From Variovorax fucosicus (GTDB lineage: Bacteria > Pseudomonadota > Gammaproteobacteria > Burkholderiales > Burkholderiaceae_C): 64,000 bases of DNA. Of the stretch, positions 17,867 through 26,841 are shown one piece after another; position 1 is the stretch's first letter; each line of letters starts with the position of its first letter. Location of the stretch: NCBI RefSeq assembly GCF_030316825.1, contig NZ_JASZYU010000002.1, positions 372,001 through 436,000 on the forward strand, in the 5' to 3' direction. A program made the translations under genes and the position numbers. Under the pieces are notes generated by a model. It was not told where the DNA came from. It was given only the letters and a program-made list of their open reading frames with translations, and did not search any database.

Positions 17867-19612
17867 CTACTGCATCTGCTTCAGGTTGCCGATGCGCAGC
17901 AGCATTTCGGTGAACATCTGCATGTCGGCGTCGAGGTCGGCCACCTCCTTGAACTCCTTGGCGTTGTGCGCCGTGTACTTCTTGCCCGGCATGGCCGGGC
18001 CGAAGTTGATGGCGTTGGGCATCAGCTTGGCCGTGGTGCTGCCGGCGGTGGGCACGGGCTCGGCCTGGAGCCCGGTGGTGTCGCCGAAGATGTTGAGCAG
18101 CGTGGAGAGCCATGCGCCCTTCGGGTCGCGCGCCATCCAGTCGCCCTGCTCGTGGCTGATCGCCAGCTTCACCTGGTTGGCGGTGGCCCAGGCGTCGATG
18201 CGGCCCGCCACGGCTTTCTTGAGATCGTCCGGCGTGCTGCCGCGCGGCATGCGCACGTTGGTCGTGACTTCGAGCTTGCCGTCTTTCTCGCGGATCAGGT
18301 TGGGCGACAAGGTCAGCGGGCCCATGAACTCGTCGCGGTAGCCCAGGCCCATCTTCTCGCCCAGGTAGCCGGTGCCATAGAGGTCGCCGAGGTACTTCGC
18401 GGCCCTGGCGTAGTGGTTGTTGGCCAGCGGCACCCCGGATTCGCGCAGGAACAGCGCGAGCCGTGGCAGCGGGTTCACGCCTTCCTCGGGCCGGGAGCCG
18501 TGCGCCGAGACGCCGGTGACTTTCACGTCCACGCTGTCCGCGCCCTTCACCACGTCGATGCTGAACTTGCCGCCCTGGCTTTCGTAGGCCTGCACAAAGC
18601 TGGCCTTGGCCGCGTCGAGCGTCGCGGCCGCGGCGGCGAGGTCGCCGCCCCTGAGCTTCGCTGTGGCGTTCTGCGGCACCGTGTTGGCGGCCGCGGCACC
18701 CGCCATGGCGACGATGGCAGTGGTGCCGGCATCGGTGGCTTCCACCGGGAAGAACACCTTGAGCGCGCCCGAGCCCTTTTCGGCGACCACCGCCGGGTAC
18801 TTGCTGTCGAGCACGATGTTGTAGTCGGGCAGTGGCGTCTTGCTGCGGTAGTACTTCATCGCGTCGCCGCCGGTTTCCTCGGTGGTCTCGATCATCAGGC
18901 GGATGGTGCGGTCCAGCGGCAGGCCGCTTTCCCTCACCGTCTTCATCGCATAGAGCACGGCGGCGATCGAGCCCTTGTCGTCGATGGTGCCGCGGCCATA
19001 GAGGTTGTTGCCCACGCGCGTGAGCTTGAACGGGTCGAGCCGGGTGCCGTCGTCCAGCACCCATTCGTCGGCCACGACGGGCACCACGTCGGCGTGCGTG
19101 AGGATGCCGAACTCGTCCTTGCCGGTTTTCGTGTTGGCAGGCAGCTTGACCTCGAAGATGCGGTTGTCGACGTTGCGGTATTGCAGACCGAAGTCCCTGG
19201 CCATGCCCTCGACCAGCGTGCCGAATTCGATGATGGCCTTGTTCTCGTGCGGCGGAATGCGGTCGTCGCGCACGGTGGGAATCGCGACCATGCGGGCCAT
19301 GGTGGCGATCACTGCGTCCTGGTTCTGCAGCCGGTTGTACAGGCCGAGCAGCCGGCTGATGTTGGTGAGTGCGTCGCCCCGCAGCGGCGCTTTCTTGCGG
19401 TAGGCCGCCACGCTGGCCTTGAGCGTCGGGTTGGCCTTGGCGGCGGCATCGAGGAACGCGTTGAAATCGCGCGCCGGTTGGGCTTGTTGCGCCGCGGCCA
19501 GCTTGTCGAGCGCGGGTTTCTTGAGCGTGTCGGCCAGGGCCGGCTGTGTGGACAAGGCGAGAGCAATCGCGAGCGAGAGGATGGCCAATGGCGTTGGGTT
19601 CATGGCGTGCAT
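17867..19612 (-). CDS. Secreted M20-family metallopeptidase (dipeptidase)
   Basis: A 581-residue zinc dipeptidase-like protein with an N-terminal signal peptide (ILSLAIALALSTQPALA). Family motifs include FGILTHADVVPV with the first metal His-Ala-Asp, NNLYGRGTIDDKGS with the bridging Asp, and MIETTEETGGDAMKYY with the catalytic glutamate pair. A dimerisation domain sits in the second half. The start at 19612 overlaps the rhomboid stop as TGATG, implying translational coupling; ATG at 19603 is an alternative. Release of amino acids from peptides in the periplasm is the likely role. Confidence 0.85.
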   Translation of the reverse strand: MHAMNPTPLAILSLAIALALSTQPALADTLKKPALDKLAAAQQAQPARDFNAFLDAAAKANPTLKASVAAYRKKAPLRGDALTNISRLLGLYNRLQNQDAVIATMARMVAIPTVRDDRIPPHENKAIIEFGTLVEGMARDFGLQYRNVDNRIFEVKLPANTKTGKDEFGILTHADVVPVVADEWVLDDGTRLDPFKLTRVGNNLYGRGTIDDKGSIAAVLYAMKTVRESGLPLDRTIRLMIETTEETGGDAMKYYRSKTPLPDYNIVLDSKYPAVVAEKGSGALKVFFPVEATDAGTTAIVAMAGAAAANTVPQNATAKLRGGDLAAAAATLDAAKASFVQAYESQGGKFSIDVVKGADSVDVKVTGVSAHGSRPEEGVNPLPRLALFLRESGVPLANNHYARAAKYLGDLYGTGYLGEKMGLGYRDEFMGPLTLSPNLIREKDGKLEVTTNVRMPRGSTPDDLKKAVAGRIDAWATANQVKLAISHEQGDWMARDPKGAWLSTLLNIFGDTTGLQAEPVPTAGSTTAKLMPNAINFGPAMPGKKYTAHNAKEFKEVADLDADMQMFTEMLLRIGNLKQMQ

Positions 19613-21123
19613 CAAGTTGACAGCGGTTGGAGCGAGCGGCCCTGGTCGAGCATGCGCGTCACGGCATGGTCGGGCGCCAGCTTCTGAAGTTGCGGCAACC
19701 AGCTCAGGGCCTGCTCGCGCTGGCCGGCCTGCCATTGGCAGGACGCGACCATCGTGAGCGCATCGATCGCGCCCTCATGGCCCGGCGCGCTGGAAAGCAG
19801 CGCCTGGCACAGCCGGCGAGCGTCGTCGAAATGGCCGGCGCGTGCAAAGCGGCTCGCGAGCCGGGCCATCTCGCCCGGCGACAGGCGTACCGAAGGGCGT
19901 GCCTGGTCGAGGTAAACCTTGTAGCTCTCGTGCTGGAACGCAGTCGTGTGCTCGCTGCTGTCGCGCAGGCGAAAAATCAGTTTCGCCGCGCGGTGGAACG
20001 CATCGCCCGAAGGCTGCAGCCGTGCTGTGTTGAAGAACGCGCGCAATGTGGGCAGGTGGTCGGGCCGCAATTTGGCGGCGGCCTGCCATTCGGTGGCCGC
20101 GCGGTCGAACTGCAACTGCTTGCCGAACTGCGTGGCGCGCTCGACGTGCCCGTCGAACGGGTCGGGCGGGGCCGCAGTCTGCACCGGCTGGCTGCGCCGT
20201 GCGGCTGGCCACAACAGCATCAGTAGCGTGCCGGTGAGCAGCCCGCCCAGGTGGGTCATGTAGCCGACGCCGGTTTCGCCGCTCATGTGCTGCACCACCT
20301 CGTTGGCCATCCACACCGGCAGCAGGATCAGCGCTGGCGCCGTGACGTAGTTGAAGTAGAAGAAGAACTGGTAGAAAAACCGGATGCGTCGCAGCTTGTA
20401 GATCAGCGCGTACATGGCCATCAGCCCCGCGATGGCGCCCGAGGCGCCGAGGCCGTAGCTGCCGCGCCCGCCATAGGCCCACACGGCCATTGCCGACGCG
20501 CCGAGGGCGGCCAGCACATAGAAGCCGAGGTAGGTCGTGCGACCGAGCGCCAACTCGACCGTGAAGCCGAACAAAAACAGGAAGAGCATGTTGCCGACCA
20601 GATGGCCGGTGCTGCCATGCAGGAAGGCCGAGGTCAGCCACGTCACCGGCTCGAGCGGCGCGCCCTCGGCGAAGTCCATCGACCAGCGGCGGGTGAAGGA
20701 GGCGGGCAGCATGCTTTCGTACTCCGCGCGCCGCGCCTTCCATTCGACATAGCGGGGGTCGGTGGGGGTGATGACGGCATCGGCCTGGAGCCTGGCCTCG
20801 AATTTGCGCTCGGTGCGCATCAGATCGACCAGTTGGTCGCGCCCGACCTTGCGTCGCAGCATCTCGCGCGCCTGCTTTGCGAAGCGGCTGCCGGTTTGCT
20901 CCAGATGGGTGACGAAGGGGGGCAGTTCCCAGTCGGGCAGGCGGCTCGACAGATAGTGGGCGGTGGCGCGTGCCTCGGCTTTTTCCTCGGTGCGCTGCGG
21001 GCCGAAGAAGATTGCGACGTTGACGAGGATCAGCAGCACCGTGAGCCACGGCGGGTTGCGCCAGGTCGGCTTGCTTTCGAGGGGGATGGCATAGAACACA
21101 GGTAGGAGCGTAGCCGAAACCAC
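19612..21123 (-). CDS. Rhomboid-family intramembrane serine protease with TPR-like tail
   Basis: The 503-residue protein has a first transmembrane segment near 27-41, a cytoplasmic-size insert (about 45-160), then the rhomboid core. The core has HGSTGHLVGN (169-178), nucleophile Ser228 in GLGASGA, and His291 in THLGG, so the Ser-His dyad looks intact. A soluble tail of about 190 residues with TPR-like helices follows. Position 21123 is a GTG; another GTG at 21099 would give MFYAIPLES and is also plausible. It is coupled to the M20 peptidase gene downstream. Confidence 0.88.
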   Translation of the reverse strand: MVSATLLPVFYAIPLESKPTWRNPPWLTVLLILVNVAIFFGPQRTEEKAEARATAHYLSSRLPDWELPPFVTHLEQTGSRFAKQAREMLRRKVGRDQLVDLMRTERKFEARLQADAVITPTDPRYVEWKARRAEYESMLPASFTRRWSMDFAEGAPLEPVTWLTSAFLHGSTGHLVGNMLFLFLFGFTVELALGRTTYLGFYVLAALGASAMAVWAYGGRGSYGLGASGAIAGLMAMYALIYKLRRIRFFYQFFFYFNYVTAPALILLPVWMANEVVQHMSGETGVGYMTHLGGLLTGTLLMLLWPAARRSQPVQTAAPPDPFDGHVERATQFGKQLQFDRAATEWQAAAKLRPDHLPTLRAFFNTARLQPSGDAFHRAAKLIFRLRDSSEHTTAFQHESYKVYLDQARPSVRLSPGEMARLASRFARAGHFDDARRLCQALLSSAPGHEGAIDALTMVASCQWQAGQREQALSWLPQLQKLAPDHAVTRMLDQGRSLQPLST

Positions 21124-21223
21124 GCGGCTGTCCTGGGGATCGGGTCGCTCAGGCGTCGGTCACTCGGGGCCACCCGCCGCCAGCGGCCAGCCCTCGGCCC
21201 TCAGCGGCTAGCTACCCGCAATC

Positions 21224-22729
21224 TCAACCGATCCGAACCGGCACAAAGATCTTGTCGTCGCCTCGCTGAACCAGCAGCGCCACCGACTTGGAGGACTTCG
21301 CCACCACCTCACGCACCTGATCGATGTTGCGCACCACCGTACCGTTCACCGCCAGCAGCACGTCGCCTGCCTGCACCCCGGCCAGGGCCGCCGGGCCGCG
21401 CGCCGCTTCGACCACGAGACCATTGTCGATGCCGGCCTCGCGCCGCTCTTCAGGTTGCAGCGGGCGCAGCGCCAGGCCCAGCTTGCCCTGGTCGGCTGCG
21501 TCGCCCGCGCTCGCCACCTTGGCCGCCTTGTCGGTGGCGTTGCCGAGCCTCGCCGTGACCGTCTGCGCGCTGCCCTTGCGCCAGATGTCGAGCTGCACCT
21601 TGGCGCCCGGCGTGGCCAGGCTGATCGCGGCCGGCAGGTCGCCCGACGACACGATCGGCTGGCCGTCGACCTTGCGGATCACGTCCCCGGTCTGCAGGCC
21701 GGCCTGCTCGCCCGGGCCGCCCTTCTCGACGTTGGCGATCAGCGCACCCTCGGGCTTGTCGAGCTTGAAGGAATCGGCCAGCGTCTGGTTCACTTCCTGC
21801 ACCGACACGCCCAGCCGCGCGTGCTCGACCTTGCCCGTGGCCACGATCTGATTCTTGATCTTGTTGGCCAGGTCGATCGGGATCGCGAACGACACGCCCT
21901 GGTAGCCGCCCGTGCGGCTGTAGATCTGCGAGTTGATGCCCACCACCTCTCCGCGCGCGTTGAACAGCGGGCCACCCGAGTTGCCCGGGTTCACTGCCAC
22001 GTCGGTCTGGATGAACGGCACTGCGCTGTCGTCCGGCAGCGAGCGGCCCTTGGCGCTCACCACGCCGGCCGTCACCGTGTTCTCGAAGCCGAACGGCGAG
22101 CCGATGGCCAGCACCCATTCGCCGACCTTGAGGTCGTTGACGCTGCCGAGCTTGACCACCGGCAGATCCCTGGCTTCGACCTTGAGCACGGCGATGTCGG
22201 TCTTGGGGTCGGCGCCGAGCACCTTGGCGCGCAGTTCGCGCCGGTCGGTGAGCTTGACAGTGACCTCCTTCGCGCCTTTCACAACGTGGGCGTTGGTGAG
22301 GATCACGCCATCGGCGCTGACGATGAAGCCCGAGCCCTGGCCGCGCACGGTCTGGGCTTCGGGTTGCGCCGGGCGGCCGCGCTGGCCGCGCTGCTGAGCG
22401 CCCGGGCCTTGCTGGAAGCGCTTGAAGAATTCGGCAAACGGGTCGCCGTCGGCAAAGGGGTTGCCGTCGTCATCGGCGCTGGCCACCTCGTCGGCCGACC
22501 GGGTGCCGACCACGCTGATGTTGACCACGGCCGGGCCGTTCTGCGCGGTGATCTGCGAGAAGTCGGGCAGGGCCACCGGGATGCCGGTGGTGGTGGTCGC
22601 GGTGGCGACCGGCGGCATCGCCGCATTGGCGCGCGTGAGCTCGAGCGCCGAGACGCTGGCACCGCCGATGACACCCGCAGTCACGAGGGCCAGCATCAGG
22701 CGGGTGGGGGTGAGGGATTCGAGTCGCAT
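21224..22729 (-). CDS. Do-family periplasmic serine protease (DegP/MucD type)
   Basis: A 501-residue envelope protease/chaperone. An N-terminal hydrophobic segment (about 11-29) acts as signal or anchor. The trypsin-like domain has the triad His148 (TNAHVV), Asp178 (DIAVL) and Ser251 (GNSGGPL). Two PDZ domains follow (about 285-385 and 400-495). It lies 57 bp downstream of a two-component kinase gene on the same strand, and a direct-repeat box (22775-22791) sits in that gap. Regulation by the adjacent response regulator is therefore likely, as for envelope-stress proteases elsewhere. Confidence 0.93.
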   Translation of the reverse strand: MRLESLTPTRLMLALVTAGVIGGASVSALELTRANAAMPPVATATTTTGIPVALPDFSQITAQNGPAVVNISVVGTRSADEVASADDDGNPFADGDPFAEFFKRFQQGPGAQQRGQRGRPAQPEAQTVRGQGSGFIVSADGVILTNAHVVKGAKEVTVKLTDRRELRAKVLGADPKTDIAVLKVEARDLPVVKLGSVNDLKVGEWVLAIGSPFGFENTVTAGVVSAKGRSLPDDSAVPFIQTDVAVNPGNSGGPLFNARGEVVGINSQIYSRTGGYQGVSFAIPIDLANKIKNQIVATGKVEHARLGVSVQEVNQTLADSFKLDKPEGALIANVEKGGPGEQAGLQTGDVIRKVDGQPIVSSGDLPAAISLATPGAKVQLDIWRKGSAQTVTARLGNATDKAAKVASAGDAADQGKLGLALRPLQPEERREAGIDNGLVVEAARGPAALAGVQAGDVLLAVNGTVVRNIDQVREVVAKSSKSVALLVQRGDDKIFVPVRIG

Positions 22730-22774
22730 GGGTCCGTCCTTGTGAAGTGGATGACCCGATGATGGGGAGCCAGG

Positions 22775-22791
22775 CTTAGAGGGGTCTTAAC
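22775..22791. promoter_or_regulatory. Direct-repeat box CTTAGA-N5-CTTAAC before the Do protease
   Basis: Two CTTA-type hexamers with an 11-bp period resemble the PmrA/QseB half-site arrangement (CTTAAT-N5-CTTAAT). The box overlaps the kinase stop codon and lies 46 bp upstream of the protease ATG. A matching 11-bp-period box lies upstream of the response regulator gene (24821-24837). Confidence 0.45.
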
Positions 22792-24118
22792 CTGCGGCCT
22801 TCGGAAACTGCACGTCCACCCGCAGGCCACCGAGCCTTTGCGAGCGCCCCAGGTGCACGGCGGCGCCGTGTCGCCCGGCGATGGTCTGCACGATCGCCAA
22901 CCCCAGCCCGCTGCCTTCGGCGCCCGCGCCGGCCGCGCGGTAGAAGCGGTCGAAGGCGCGCTCGCGGTCGGCTTCCGGAATGCCGGGGCCGCTGTCTTCG
23001 ACCGTGAGCACGGGCGCCTGGTCGGCCAGCGTCAGCGTCACGTCGACCTGGCCGCCTACCGGCGTGTACTTGAGCGCGTTGTCGAGCAGGTTGCCGAGCA
23101 GGATGTGCAGGGCGGCGGGCTGGCCTTGCACCTGCGCGGGTGTCGATGCGGCAAGGCCGAGGTCGATGCTGCGCTGCTGCGCCTGCGGCAGCACGGCGGC
23201 GATCGCTTCGGCCACCAGCGCTTCGAGTTCGACGGGGCCGCTCGGGTCGTCGAGCGGCGTTTCCGTGGCTTCCTGCCGGGCCAGCGCCAGCAACTGGCCG
23301 ACCAGCCGGATCGAACGGTCGATGCCCTGCTGCAGGCGCAGCGTGGCCGCTTCACGGCCGGCTTCGTCGCCCGCGCGGCGCAGCGACTCGGCCTGCAGCT
23401 TGAGCGCCGTCAGCGGTGAGCGCAGCTCGTGCGCCGCATCGGCCACGAAATTCTTCTGGGCCTCGAACGCACCACGCACGCGCTGGAACAGCAGGTTGAG
23501 CTCCTGCACCAGCGGCCGCACCTCGTCGGGCAGATCGGTCTCGGGCAAGGGCGAGAGGTCGTCGTCGGCGCGGCCGGCCACCTCGCGCCGCATGCGCTGC
23601 ACCGGCGCGAGCGAGCGCGTGATGATCCAGCCGACCGCCAGCATCAGCAGCGGCGCCATCAGCGCCATCGGCAGCGTGGCACGCAGCGCGAGGGCGCGTG
23701 CGCGGGCCTGGCGCGCGTCCATGTCCTGCGCGATCTGCACGGTCTGCATCGGCGTCTGCAACGAATAGACGCGGTAGCGGTTGCCGTCCACCACCGCATC
23801 GGAAAAGCCCAGCACCGCGCGCGGCGGCAGCGCCGAGCGGGCCGAGCGGAACACCTGCGTGCCGTCCGGCCCCCAGATCTGCACGAACACGTCGAAGCCT
23901 TCCTCGCCGTAGTCGGTGTCGGCCGTGCTGCCGATCGGCGCGCTGCCGCGCAGCGAATGCGCCATTTGCTGCAGGTGCAGGTCGAACATGGCGTCGGCTT
24001 CGCGCAGCGCGCCGCGGTAGGCCGTGATGCCCAGCCCCAGCGCCGCGAGCAGGATCGAGGCCAGCACGAAGCCGAGCAACCGGCCCCGCAGCGAATGATG
24101 GCGGGCCGCGGCGCTCAT
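22787..24118 (-). CDS. Two-component sensor histidine kinase (QseC/PmrB type)
   Basis: A 443-residue inner-membrane kinase. TM1 (about 13-33), a periplasmic sensor of about 115 residues, TM2 (about 150-167), HAMP, then HisKA with phospho-acceptor His230 (DAAHELRSPLTALKLQ). The HATPase domain has N-box GNLLDNALKY and G-box DSGPGIPEADRERAFDRFYR. The start ATG 24118 overlaps the response-regulator stop as ATGA, so the two are translationally coupled. A longer open frame upstream to 24313 lies over the regulator gene and is not used. The ligand is unknown. Confidence 0.93.
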   Translation of the reverse strand: MSAAARHHSLRGRLLGFVLASILLAALGLGITAYRGALREADAMFDLHLQQMAHSLRGSAPIGSTADTDYGEEGFDVFVQIWGPDGTQVFRSARSALPPRAVLGFSDAVVDGNRYRVYSLQTPMQTVQIAQDMDARQARARALALRATLPMALMAPLLMLAVGWIITRSLAPVQRMRREVAGRADDDLSPLPETDLPDEVRPLVQELNLLFQRVRGAFEAQKNFVADAAHELRSPLTALKLQAESLRRAGDEAGREAATLRLQQGIDRSIRLVGQLLALARQEATETPLDDPSGPVELEALVAEAIAAVLPQAQQRSIDLGLAASTPAQVQGQPAALHILLGNLLDNALKYTPVGGQVDVTLTLADQAPVLTVEDSGPGIPEADRERAFDRFYRAAGAGAEGSGLGLAIVQTIAGRHGAAVHLGRSQRLGGLRVDVQFPKAAG

Positions 24119-24774
24119 TCCCGGGCCACCATGTAGCCGAGTCCGCGCACGGTCTGGATCAACCCGGCACCGAGCTTCTTGCGCAGCCCGTGGATGTAGA
24201 CCTCGACCGCGTTGCTGCTGATGTCGTCCTTCCAGCTGTAGAGCTTTTCTTCGAGTTGGGCGCGCGACATCAGTACGCCGGGCCGCGCGATCAGCGGTTC
24301 GATCACGGCCCACTCGCGCGCCGAAAGCGCGACGGGCTGGCCGTTCAGCGTGGCCTCGTGCGTGGCCGGGTTGAGCGTCACGCCCAGGTGCGAGAACGTC
24401 GGCTCGCCATGGCCGGCACGGCGCCGGATCAGCGCGCGGATGCGGGCCAGCAGCTCGGTCATGTCGTAGGGCTTGACCACGTAGTCGTCGGCACCGGCAT
24501 CGAGCCCCGCCACCCGGTCGCCGACCGCGTCGCGTGCCGTCGCCACCAGCACCGGCACGCTGTCGCGGCGCGCGCGCAGGCTGCGCAGCACCTCGAGCCC
24601 GTCGCGCCGCGGCAGGCCGAGATCCAGCAGCATCAGGTCGTAGCGGTGGGCGCGCAGGGCGGTGTCGGCCATTTCACCGTCGCGCACCCAGTCGACCGCG
24701 TAGTTCTCGCCGCGCAGCAGGTCGAGCAGCGTCTCGCCGATCATGGTGTCGTCCTCTACCAGCAGCAGGCGCAT
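24115..24774 (-). CDS. OmpR-family response regulator (QseB/PmrA type)
   Basis: A 219-residue regulator. The receiver domain has the acidic pair EDD (7-9), phospho-acceptor Asp51 (LLDLGLPRRDG) and Lys101. The C-terminal winged helix (about 125-219) contains LSAREWAVIEPLIARPG and the final RGLGYMV. ATG 24774 is preferred over an in-frame TTG at 24786. A CTTCAG-N5-CTTAAG box on the coding strand upstream fits the DNA site of the PmrA/QseB branch, so autoregulation is likely. It heads the operon regulator-kinase-(Do protease). Confidence 0.93.
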   Translation of the reverse strand: MRLLLVEDDTMIGETLLDLLRGENYAVDWVRDGEMADTALRAHRYDLMLLDLGLPRRDGLEVLRSLRARRDSVPVLVATARDAVGDRVAGLDAGADDYVVKPYDMTELLARIRALIRRRAGHGEPTFSHLGVTLNPATHEATLNGQPVALSAREWAVIEPLIARPGVLMSRAQLEEKLYSWKDDISSNAVEVYIHGLRKKLGAGLIQTVRGLGYMVARE

Positions 24775-24820
24775 GGTTTCTCGCAATCCGTCCTATTGGG
24801 TGGCGATTGTCCGGTAGCCG

Positions 24821-24837
24821 CTTAAGCCGGGCTGAAG
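24821..24837 (-). promoter_or_regulatory. PmrA/QseB-like box upstream of the response regulator
   Basis: Read on the minus strand the site is CTTCAG-CCCGG-CTTAAG, two half-sites with 11-bp period and 5-bp spacer, 47 bp upstream of the regulator start. The same bases also form a 7-bp hairpin with a TGAA loop (24826-24843), so a structural role cannot be excluded. Confidence 0.5.
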
Positions 24838-24922
24838 CCCGGCCGCAGGGTTTGCCGCAGCCCTGTAGCATCCCACCCGTTTTGCCTTTTTCCTTCTCAC
24901 CCCCCGTCCGCCACCCCGCCCG

Positions 24923-26053
24923 ATGAAGCGCCAATGGGAAATCGATGCCCTGCGCGGGCTGATGCTGGTGCTGATGACGCTCACGCACCTGCCGACACGC
25001 CTGACCGATCCGCTCGGCCAGCCGTTCGGCTTCGTCTCGGCCGCCGAGGGCTTCGTGCTGCTGTCGGCCTACGTGTCCGGGCTGGTCTACAGCCGGCTCG
25101 CGCAGCGCCAGGGCATCGGCGCGATGCGGCGCGCGTTCGGCAAGCGCGTGTTCAAGGTCTGGCTGGCCCAGGCGGCGACCCTGGCGTTTCTGTTCACCAT
25201 CATCGCGGGCCTCGGCGTGCGGATCGAACAGCCGGCCGTGATCAACCTGCTGACCTACTACCTGGCCCAGCCGCGCGACGCTTTCCTGAGCGGGCTGCTG
25301 CTGGTGTACGAGCCGCCGCTGCTCGACATCCTGCCGATGTACATCTTCTTCATGCTGTTGAGCCCCTGGGTGCTGGGTTTCGCCCTGCGGCACGGCTGGA
25401 GCGGCGTGATGGTGCTGAGCGCCACGCTGTGGGCGGGCGCGCAGTTCGGCCTGAGCGAATGGGTCTATGGCATCGCGGCATCGCATTTCGAGTTGTCGGT
25501 GCCGTACGGCGAGATGGGCTCGTTCAACACCTTCGGCTGGCAGTTTCTCTGGTTTGCGGGGCTGTGCATCGGCGCCGGGCGGCAGGCGCCGGACGCGAAG
25601 CCGTTGCGCTTTCCGAACTGGCTGGCCGCCTTGGCGGCGGCTGTCGCGCTGTACTGCCTGGTGTGGCGCCACTTCGGCGAGCACGGACAGGCGCCGTTCG
25701 GCGGCGATGCGGAGTTGAACCTGCTGTTCGACAAGTGGCGGCTCGGGCCGCTGCGGCTGGTGAACCTGGTAGCGCTGGGCATCCTGGCGCTGCGGTTCGG
25801 TCCCGGGCTGATCGAGCGGCTGCCGCGTCTGCGCGCACTCGAAGCAATGGGCTCGGCCTCGCTGCCGGTGTTCTGCGCCCATCTGGTGGCGGTGTTGCTG
25901 ACGCTGGCACTCTATGGCGACAACCAGCTGGCGCGGCCGGTCTGGGGCGATGCGTTGCTGCTGACGGGGGTGTTCGCCTGGCTCTATGCAGTGGCCCGGC
26001 TTGCGCTCTGGTGGGAGGGGCGCGCGACCCCGCCGGTCAGCGCGGCGAATTGA
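24923..26053 (+). CDS. OpgC-type membrane acyltransferase
   Basis: A 376-residue protein with about ten hydrophobic helices. It begins WEIDALRGLMLVLMTLTHLP, typical of OpgC proteins, which transfer succinyl groups to osmoregulated periplasmic glucans. Conserved-looking features are Asp8 and Arg11 of the first helix, and His21. ATG 24923 lies after a pyrimidine-rich stretch without a clear ribosome site. A cyclic glucan synthase in this window (53182-61368) could supply the glucan acceptor. The last 17 bp overlap the SGNH hydrolase gene tail to tail. Confidence 0.8.
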   Translation: MKRQWEIDALRGLMLVLMTLTHLPTRLTDPLGQPFGFVSAAEGFVLLSAYVSGLVYSRLAQRQGIGAMRRAFGKRVFKVWLAQAATLAFLFTIIAGLGVRIEQPAVINLLTYYLAQPRDAFLSGLLLVYEPPLLDILPMYIFFMLLSPWVLGFALRHGWSGVMVLSATLWAGAQFGLSEWVYGIAASHFELSVPYGEMGSFNTFGWQFLWFAGLCIGAGRQAPDAKPLRFPNWLAALAAAVALYCLVWRHFGEHGQAPFGGDAELNLLFDKWRLGPLRLVNLVALGILALRFGPGLIERLPRLRALEAMGSASLPVFCAHLVAVLLTLALYGDNQLARPVWGDALLLTGVFAWLYAVARLALWWEGRATPPVSAAN

Positions 26054-26801
26054 CTGCGGCCACGTCGGCAGGGGCCAGCAGGTACGGGGCGATCGCCGCC
26101 TGCCAGATCCGGTAGCCGGTCTCGTTCATGTGCAGCATGTCGGCACGGAACAGTTCGGCGCGCGGTCGGCCATCGGCGCCCAGCATCGGCGTGAAGATGT
26201 CGATGTAGTCGGTGTTGGCCTGCGTGCGCAGGTAGGCGCCGACGATGTGATTGGTCTCCTGGATCTTCGGCAGCAAGCCCGCGCGCGAGGGGCTGGGCTT
26301 GACCGAGATGAAGCTGATGCGGGTGTTCGGCAACCCGGCCCGCACCGTGTTGGCAAACTGCGCGAAGCTTTCCAGCACCTGGAAGGGCGTCCGGCCTTCC
26401 GCGAGGTCGTTGTCGCCGGCGTACACCACCACCTGGCGAGGCCTGTAGCGCACCACGAGCTCGCGCGCGAACAGGCTGCAGTCGGCCATGGTCGAGCCGC
26501 CGAAGCCACGGTTGATGACAACCGGCTGCGAGCGGAAATCGTCGGCAAGACGTGTCCACAAACGGATGGTGGAACTGCCGACGAACAGAACGCCGTCGCT
26601 GGCGGGGGGATTTTCGCGGTCGGCCTTGTCGAAGGCCGCGAATGCGTCGTGCCAGCGCGTCTGGGCGGCGGCGTAGGCCGCCGGGGAGGGCGCTGCGGCC
26701 TCCTGCGCCTGAACGCCCGGTGCAGCCAGCGTGGCGAGAACGGCGAGAGCGGTGCAAGAGGCCAGCACGAGCCGGCTGGCGCGACGGGAGCGGGACATCA
26801 T
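26037..26801 (-). CDS. Secreted SGNH/GDSL-family hydrolase
   Basis: A 254-residue esterase-type protein with a signal peptide ending LAAPGVQA. The family blocks are visible: block I VLFVGSSTIRLW with the nucleophile Ser, block II GFGGSTM, block III GDND, and block V DMLHMNETGY with Asp and His. The start ATG 26801 is chosen over a TTG two codons earlier; ATG 26798 is also possible. It converges on and overlaps the OpgC-like gene, so a role in removing acyl groups from a carbohydrate is an attractive but unproven idea. Confidence 0.85.
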   Translation of the reverse strand: MMSRSRRASRLVLASCTALAVLATLAAPGVQAQEAAAPSPAAYAAAQTRWHDAFAAFDKADRENPPASDGVLFVGSSTIRLWTRLADDFRSQPVVINRGFGGSTMADCSLFARELVVRYRPRQVVVYAGDNDLAEGRTPFQVLESFAQFANTVRAGLPNTRISFISVKPSPSRAGLLPKIQETNHIVGAYLRTQANTDYIDIFTPMLGADGRPRAELFRADMLHMNETGYRIWQAAIAPYLLAPADVAAVNSPR

Positions 26802-26841
26802 CGGCAAAGATGTTAACGAACGGCCCAGGGTCGCCCCGGCG

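Noticed and set aside
22119..24313. A longer sensor kinase starting at 24313
   Set aside because: The extra 65 residues come from the regulator gene in another frame. The ATGA overlap at 24115-24118 gives a clean start with the expected first transmembrane helix.
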